Below, in pieces: positions 59,177 to 64,000 of a stretch of 64,000 nucleotides of DNA. The notes under the pieces were generated by a model that made no database searches, had not been told where the DNA came from, and worked only from the letters and a program-made list of their open reading frames with translations. The DNA comes from Actimicrobium sp047621665 (GTDB lineage: Bacteria > Pseudomonadota > Gammaproteobacteria > Burkholderiales > Burkholderiaceae_D): the NCBI GenBank assembly GCA_047621665.1, contig JBLHMB010000002.1, forward strand, positions 62,001-126,000. The letters are read 5' to 3'. Every line of letters begins with the position of its first letter. Position 1 is the stretch's first letter. Made by a program: the position numbers and the translations under genes.

Positions 59177-59363
59177 TTATGGCTATCAGAGGGCGGAATT
59201 ATTTCCTCCTTTGCGTCGATGACAGGACAGGTCACTAAACGGGAAGGCAACGAATCGGCGCTGGCCTGATATCCTTGCGGGCTGTTAAGTATCCGGTGCG
59301 ACCTGAAACGGCGGCCGGCTACCTTTGCTTTTTGATTGAAGTTGCCCTCCCGTGAGAAGTGCC

Positions 59364-59999
59364 ATGTCGCAAAATCAGTTCGACCAGTCCACCGCTGCCT
59401 TGCCACACGCCGTGCTGGAATACGCCACCACCTGCGACCTGCCGACGCCCTGGGCAACGTTTCGCCTGCATGCCTTCACCGAAGCCGCCACCGGCAAGGA
59501 ACATCTGGCGATGACGCTGGGTGAAGTCGGCGACGGCGCCCCGGTGCTGGCACGGATGCATTCGGAATGTCTGACCGGTGATGCGCTATTCAGTCAGCGT
59601 TGTGACTGCGGTGCCCAGCTCGAAGCCGCGCTGAAAAAAATCGCCGCAGAAGGGCGTGGCGTGCTGCTGTACTTGCGCCAGGAAGGGCGCGGGATCGGCC
59701 TCGTCAACAAGTTGCGTGCTTATCATTTGCAGGATGGCGGTGCCGATACCGTCGAAGCCAATCAGGCGCTGGGCTTCTTGCCGGACCAGCGCAATTACAG
59801 TCTGGTGCTGCCGATGCTGGCCCATCTCGGCATCACGTCGCTGCGTCTGATGACCAATAATCCGCGCAAGATCAACGCGCTGTCGGTGCTCGGCGTCGAC
59901 GTAACCGAACGCATCCCGCTGCTGGTCGAGCGCACCACCTTCAATACCCGTTACCTCGATACCAAAGCCGCCAAACTCGGTCACCTGATCAAGCCGTAA
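59364..59999 (+). CDS. ribA: GTP cyclohydrolase II
   Basis: The 211 residues are the stand-alone RibA that starts riboflavin synthesis from GTP. HSECLTGDALFSQRCDCGAQL supplies the three zinc cysteines. LRQEGRGIGLVNKLRAYHLQ and MTNNPRKINAL are catalytic motifs. I chose ATG 59364; a GTG at 59352 is also possible. No ribB domain is fused. The 187-bp gap upstream holds no other gene. Confidence 0.96.
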   Translation: MSQNQFDQSTAALPHAVLEYATTCDLPTPWATFRLHAFTEAATGKEHLAMTLGEVGDGAPVLARMHSECLTGDALFSQRCDCGAQLEAALKKIAAEGRGVLLYLRQEGRGIGLVNKLRAYHLQDGGADTVEANQALGFLPDQRNYSLVLPMLAHLGITSLRLMTNNPRKINALSVLGVDVTERIPLLVERTTFNTRYLDTKAAKLGHLIKP

Positions 60000-60003
60000 G
60001 CGG

Positions 60004-60912
60004 ATGACGACGATACCGGACAATGCGGCCCGCAAAACTTTTCTGATCGGCCTGGCCATCGCCGTGACCGGTGCGATCCTGTTCTCGACCAAGGCCATCG
60101 TCGCCAAACTGATTTATCGCTACGACGTTGATGCGGTGACACTGATCGCTTTCCGGATGCTGTTCTCGCTGCCGTTTTTTCTGGTCATCGCATTCTGGAA
60201 AATGCGTACCGAGCCGGCGCTATCGAACGTCGAGCGCGGACGTATTGTGGTCCTCGGCCTGCTCGGATATTACCTGTCGAGCTTCCTCGATTTCCTTGGT
60301 CTGCAATACATCAGCGCCGGTCTGGAGCGGTTAATCCTGTTCCTGACGCCGTCGTTCGTGCTGCTGATCTCCGCGCTGTTCCTGAAGAAAAAAATTACCC
60401 CGCTCGAATGGGGCGCACTGCTGATCTCGTATGTCGGCATGTTGCTGGTGTTCGTTCACGATGCCCGCACCGGTGGTGCCAACGTGCTGCTCGGTGCCTC
60501 GCTGGTGCTGGGCGCGGCGGTATCGTACTCGCTGTATTTGCTGAGCTCAGGCGAGATGGTGCGGCGGGTCGGCGTGTTGCGGCTGGTGTCGTATGCGATG
60601 TGCGTCTCGAGTGCGGCCTGCATCGGCCAGTTTTTTCTGTTGCGCCCGGTCGGCATGCTGGTGCAGCCGATGGAGGTCTATTGGCTGTCGCTGTTCAATG
60701 CCTTTTTCTGCACGGTGCTGCCGGTGCTGATGACGATGTTCGCTGTCTCGCGCATCGGCGCCGGCACCGCATCGCAAGCCGGTATGGTCGGGCCGGTATC
60801 GACGCTGTTTCTGGGCGCGATGATTCTTGATGAACCGATCACCGGTTTCCAGCTGGCCGGCACCGGGCTGGTGCTGGCCGGTATCTATCTGTTGTCCCGT
60901 AAAAAAGCGTGA
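60004..60912 (+). CDS. DMT-superfamily (EamA) membrane transporter
   Basis: The 302 residues have about ten TM helices in two EamA repeats (about 20-150 and 165-298). AVTGAILFSTKAIVAKLIYR starts the first repeat and MILDEPITGFQLAGTGLVLA ends the second. Such proteins export metabolites or amino acids; the substrate is unknown. It starts 4 bp after ribA and may be co-transcribed, so flavin or a precursor is a possible cargo, but that rests on position only. Confidence 0.88.
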   Translation: MTTIPDNAARKTFLIGLAIAVTGAILFSTKAIVAKLIYRYDVDAVTLIAFRMLFSLPFFLVIAFWKMRTEPALSNVERGRIVVLGLLGYYLSSFLDFLGLQYISAGLERLILFLTPSFVLLISALFLKKKITPLEWGALLISYVGMLLVFVHDARTGGANVLLGASLVLGAAVSYSLYLLSSGEMVRRVGVLRLVSYAMCVSSAACIGQFFLLRPVGMLVQPMEVYWLSLFNAFFCTVLPVLMTMFAVSRIGAGTASQAGMVGPVSTLFLGAMILDEPITGFQLAGTGLVLAGIYLLSRKKA

Positions 60913-60973
60913 TACGGTGACGGGCGTCCAGTTTTAACCCCACCACAACATAAAAATAATCAGGAGCATCAGC

Positions 60974-61948
60974 ATGGCAAAAGCAATTCGGATTTTCAAA
61001 ACCGGCGGACCGGAAGTGCTGGAATACGTGGACGTCGAAGTCGGCGGCCCCGGTCCGGGCGAAGCCCGCGTGCGCCAGGAAGCCTGCGGTCTGAACTTCA
61101 TCGATGTGTACTTTCGCACCGGCCTGTATCCGCAGCCGCTACCGGCCGGTATCGGCATGGAAGGCGCTGGCGTCATCGAAGCCATCGGTGCCGATGTGAC
61201 CCACCTGAAGGTCGGCGACCGCGTCGCCTATGCCGGCCGTCCGACCGGTGCCTATGCTGATGTGCGGGTGATGCCGGCGGCCATCCTGGTCCGCGTGCCG
61301 GATGCCATCGGTCTTGACAGCGCTGCCGCGATGATGTTGCAGGGCATGACGGTGCAATACCTGTTCCGTCGTACCTTTCCGCTGCGCGGCGGCGAAACTA
61401 TTCTGTTCCATGCCGCAGCCGGGGGCGTTGGCTTGATCGCCTGCCAATGGGCCAAGGCACTCGGCGTGACGATGATCGGCACGGTCGGTTCGGATGAAAA
61501 AGGCGCACTGGCTAAAGCCCATGGTTGCACCCACGTGATCAACTACAACACCGAAAATTTTGTCGAGCGCGTCAAGGAACTGACCAACGGTGCCGGCGTA
61601 CCGGTGGTGTATGACTCGATCGGTGCCGACACCTTCACGCAGTCGCTTGATTGCCTGTCACCACTGGGCCTGATGGTCAGTTATGGCAGCGCTTCCGGCC
61701 CGGTGCCACCGTTCACACTCAATGAACTGGTGTCGCGCGGTTCGCTGTTTATCACGCGTCCCACGCTGTTTTCGCATGCGGCCAAACGTGAAGACCTTGA
61801 AGCCATGGCCAACGAACTGTTCGGCATGGTCGAGAGCGGCAAGGTCAGCATCGAGATCAATCAGCGCTATCCGTTGGCCGAAGCAGCCAGTGCCCATCGC
61901 GATCTTGAAGCACGCAAGACAACCGGCTCCACGATTCTGATTCCATGA
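60974..61948 (+). CDS. NADPH:quinone oxidoreductase (zeta-crystallin type)
   Basis: The 324-residue medium-chain dehydrogenase lacks zinc ligands. Motifs are CGLNFIDVYFRTGLYP, GMEGAGVIEAIG, the NADPH-binding FHAAAGGVGLIACQWAKALG and VVYDSIGADTF. It reduces quinones by single-electron or two-electron steps. AGGAGCATCAGC precedes ATG 60974. Confidence 0.93.
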   Translation: MAKAIRIFKTGGPEVLEYVDVEVGGPGPGEARVRQEACGLNFIDVYFRTGLYPQPLPAGIGMEGAGVIEAIGADVTHLKVGDRVAYAGRPTGAYADVRVMPAAILVRVPDAIGLDSAAAMMLQGMTVQYLFRRTFPLRGGETILFHAAAGGVGLIACQWAKALGVTMIGTVGSDEKGALAKAHGCTHVINYNTENFVERVKELTNGAGVPVVYDSIGADTFTQSLDCLSPLGLMVSYGSASGPVPPFTLNELVSRGSLFITRPTLFSHAAKREDLEAMANELFGMVESGKVSIEINQRYPLAEAASAHRDLEARKTTGSTILIP

Positions 61949-61955
61949 GGACAGC

Positions 61956-62129
61956 ATGAACACCTACCCGCCAAAAGATCCGCTGCCCAATCCGATGGAT
62001 CATCCCGATGAACAGCAGCCGGAGGGCTCCGATGGCTCGCCCAAGTTCGGGCGGTTGCTGATCGTATTGGCCATCGCCGTCATGATGATCGTGGGAATTA
62101 CGCTGGGTTCGCAGGCCTATTTTTCCTGA
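61956..62129 (+). CDS. Small single-span membrane protein
   Basis: The 57 residues have a polar Pro-rich N-terminus (MNTYPPKDPLPNPMDHPDEQ) and one TM helix (RLLIVLAIAVMMIVGITLG, about 33-51), with SQAYFS at the end. The start lies 7 bp after the oxidoreductase stop, with GAGGA as ribosome site, so it is co-translated. The function is unknown. Confidence 0.72.
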   Translation: MNTYPPKDPLPNPMDHPDEQQPEGSDGSPKFGRLLIVLAIAVMMIVGITLGSQAYFS

Positions 62130-62138
62130 CCGTCGATA

Positions 62139-62164
62139 AAGCGGACATGCCGCCTTGTCCGCTT
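62139..62164 (+). other. Hairpin after the small membrane protein
   Basis: AAGCGGACA (62139-62147) pairs perfectly with TGTCCGCTT (62156-62164). No T-run follows, so it may be a weak or Rho-assisted terminator. A promoter-like TTGACA (62241) with TAGAGT (62262) lies downstream ahead of the DUF1631 gene. Confidence 0.45.
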
Positions 62165-62334
62165 GGTGCAAACAGCCGGTGAATGTTGCGTGCCGTACTT
62201 CTGATGTCGTACAGGTTGCGCAATATCAGTAACCAGATGGTTGACATTGCCTAGAGTTTTGTAGAGTTCAAGCCCATGTCAGGGGCTTCGTGCCGGCAGG
62301 ATTCCACGCTACGTCAACCAGAAAGTTTTGCGCC

Positions 62335-64000
62335 ATGCCCGACAATCCGGCCAGCCATGTTTGTGATGCGCTTAATTTTTCTTCGACGATGGGCGCGGCG
62401 GGCCGTATCCAGGTGGTCGAAAGCCTGGTGCCGGTTGCCATCGCCGAAGTCGCCGCCCAATTGGAGGGCGTCACCGGTCGGCTGGCTGACGCCATGCTTC
62501 GCCTGCCGGATCAGTGCGTGCTGCCGGAGGATGCCGTTGTCAGTTTCAAGGCTTGGAACCACCTTACAAAAAATGCCAGCCAGTTGCAGCGCGGCATTTT
62601 GGGCAGCCTCGGTCAGGCGTTGTTCGGCGAGATCGCAGTGCTCGAAACGACGCCATCATCGAACCTGGCGCAGACACCGTTTGATTTGACCCGGATCAGT
62701 CCTGATGATATCGAAGGCCGGATTCTTATCGGCAATTTTGCCCGGGATATCGAACTCGATCATGCCGCGGCATTGGTTGCGCTCAATATCCGGCTAGGCC
62801 GGTTGCTGCAACGCGAATCCATCAGCATCGCCCTCAATCCGTTTCGGCCGGCGGTGTTCCTGCGTGCCGTGTACGCCGCCTGGTGCCGCTTTGATCGTTC
62901 CGGCCAGTCGCATTTGCTGGTGTTACGGTTGTTACGCGCCAGGGTGTTTGTCGATTTTGCGCCGCTACTCAGTGCACTCAATGGCGCGCTGGTCGCGCGC
63001 GGTATTGTGCCCGACCTGCTCGCTACGGATGGCGACAACCGGTTGATCCGGTCGCCGTCAAGACCGGCCGGTCATGTCGTAACCGACGCGGCGTTGCGGC
63101 GCAAGCTGGAAGGCTGGTTCGACGAGGTCACGGGCGAACCGGTTGCAGCGCTTGATGTCACAGCGTCTGTTTGCGGCGTGTCGTCGGGTTCGCTGAGGTC
63201 TGCCGACCGGAACACGATCGCATTGCTGGCACGGATGTGGGAGGTGCTCTTCAGCGATCCCGACATTCCGGCGCATGCCAGGCAGCTACTCACACGCCTG
63301 CAGGTGCCATTGCTCAGGACCGCGCTGGTCGACCGGGAGTTTTTCTTCAGTAGTGCCTGTCCGGCGCGCCGCTTGCTCGAGCAGTTACTCGGGGCCGGGC
63401 GCGGCTTGCACCACGCTGCGTATGTCGATGACCCGTTATGCCGGCTCATTCAAACGAGCATCGACAAGGCGCAGCGCGAAATCGGCCAGCATAGCGGCGT
63501 GGTCGACACCGTCGTCGCAGATCTCGATGCCTACCTGCTTGACGCCGATGAGACCGAAAACAGCCTGTTACAGCCGTACATCGATGAAGCGCTGCATCAG
63601 GAAAAAGTACAGCAGGCGCACGTACTTGCCAAAGCCGATGTCGCCTGCCGGATCGAAAGCGGTGCGGTGGCGGGTTTCGTCGAGGTCTTTCTGGAAACCC
63701 AGTGGACCCGTGTCCTGATGCTGGCCCGTAGCGTTGCGTCGCACGATCCGCGGGCGCTTGAGCAAGCGTTACAGACGATGGATAAGCTGATCTGGAGCGT
63801 CGCTCCCAAGATCAGTCTACAAGAGCGCACCAGGTTGCTCAGCCAGTTACCTGCCTTGCTCACACAGGTCAATACGTGGCTCGACATGATTTCATGGAAA
63901 GAGCCGGCGCGGTGCCTCTTTTTTTCCCGCCTGGCGCAGTGCCATGCCGCTACCGTGCGTTTGTCGACCGGCTACTCACCGCGCCAACAAATTGAGCTCG
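62335..64000 (+). CDS. DUF1631 family protein, N-terminal part (runs off window edge)
   Basis: From ATG 62335 the frame stays open to the window end (555 codons). NPFRPAVFLRAVYAAWCR, QLLTRLQVPLLRTALVDREF, SACPARRLLEQLLGAG and ETQWTRVLMLARSVASHDPR fit DUF1631, long helical proteins of Burkholderiales and Pseudomonas, often linked to cyclic-di-GMP effectors with PilZ-like C-termini. A GTG at 62290 with AGGGG five bases ahead is an alternative start. The function is unknown. Confidence 0.8.
   Translation, partial: MPDNPASHVCDALNFSSTMGAAGRIQVVESLVPVAIAEVAAQLEGVTGRLADAMLRLPDQCVLPEDAVVSFKAWNHLTKNASQLQRGILGSLGQALFGEIAVLETTPSSNLAQTPFDLTRISPDDIEGRILIGNFARDIELDHAAALVALNIRLGRLLQRESISIALNPFRPAVFLRAVYAAWCRFDRSGQSHLLVLRLLRARVFVDFAPLLSALNGALVARGIVPDLLATDGDNRLIRSPSRPAGHVVTDAALRRKLEGWFDEVTGEPVAALDVTASVCGVSSGSLRSADRNTIALLARMWEVLFSDPDIPAHARQLLTRLQVPLLRTALVDREFFFSSACPARRLLEQLLGAGRGLHHAAYVDDPLCRLIQTSIDKAQREIGQHSGVVDTVVADLDAYLLDADETENSLLQPYIDEALHQEKVQQAHVLAKADVACRIESGAVAGFVEVFLETQWTRVLMLARSVASHDPRALEQALQTMDKLIWSVAPKISLQERTRLLSQLPALLTQVNTWLDMISWKEPARCLFFSRLAQCHAATVRLSTGYSPRQQIEL

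Noticed and set aside
59177..59363. FMN riboswitch ahead of ribA
   Set aside because: The conserved RFN-element blocks are not apparent in the 187-bp gap.
1..64000. CRISPR array, prophage or integron
   Set aside because: No regularly spaced repeats, phage structural genes, integrase or attC-like sites were seen.

Overview
The window looks like a chromosome of a Burkholderiales bacterium, most likely Oxalobacteraceae (Herminiimonas/Janthinobacterium/Undibacterium-like). This rests on moderately high GC, the aceE-aceF-lpdA operon with a lipoyl domain fused to LpdA, the order yebC-purD-hemF-nadD-rsfS-rlmH-maf-rng, a DUF1631 protein and several family-typical proteins. No database search was possible, so the taxonomy is inference.

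Layout: 1-2383, two D-amino-acid dehydrogenase (dadA) genes flanking an Lrp-type regulator. 2506-6973, a minus-strand run folD-prlC-glutaredoxin-like-holC-hypothetical. 7256-13268, the pyruvate dehydrogenase operon. 13324-16133, a graveyard: a CheW-like remnant, a CusF gene with a premature stop, an intact DUF411 gene, a cupredoxin gene with a stop and a frameshift, a rearranged DUF411/CusF chimera and a paiB gene with a premature stop. 16136-19492, an ArgD-type aminotransferase, an iron-sulfur flavoreductase and an epimerase-like protein. 19591-21251, an EF-hand protein and a 684-bp tandem duplication carrying two Lys/Ala-rich exported proteins. 21342-28003, a tightly packed minus-strand run hda-HAD-pcnB-folK-dck-panB-gspE. 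28154-32254, purM, a PhzF protein, nitronate monooxygenase and an arginase-family hutG. 32500-41672, a chemoreceptor and the housekeeping run rng-maf-rlmH-rsfS-nadD-hemF-purD-yebC. 41805-47225, a HerA-like ATPase, tRNA-Lys, a DedA-rhodanese fusion, and a LysR regulator divergent from pirin and azoR.

47358-56010 is the most system-like region: a TonB receptor, an exported phospholipase-C-like phosphoesterase, an ABC solute-binding protein, a signal-less alkaline-phosphatase-superfamily enzyme, two permeases and an ATPase. All are on the plus strand and mostly overlap. A PhoB-box-like direct repeat lies exactly 10 bp ahead of a -10 element upstream of the first gene. I read it as an inferred pathway that captures, imports and hydrolyses organophosphate esters (or phosphonates) under phosphate starvation. 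It is followed by a catecholate-type siderophore receptor plus PiuC under a good Fur-box candidate, then ribA, a DMT exporter, a quinone oxidoreductase, a small membrane protein and a DUF1631 gene that runs off the right edge.
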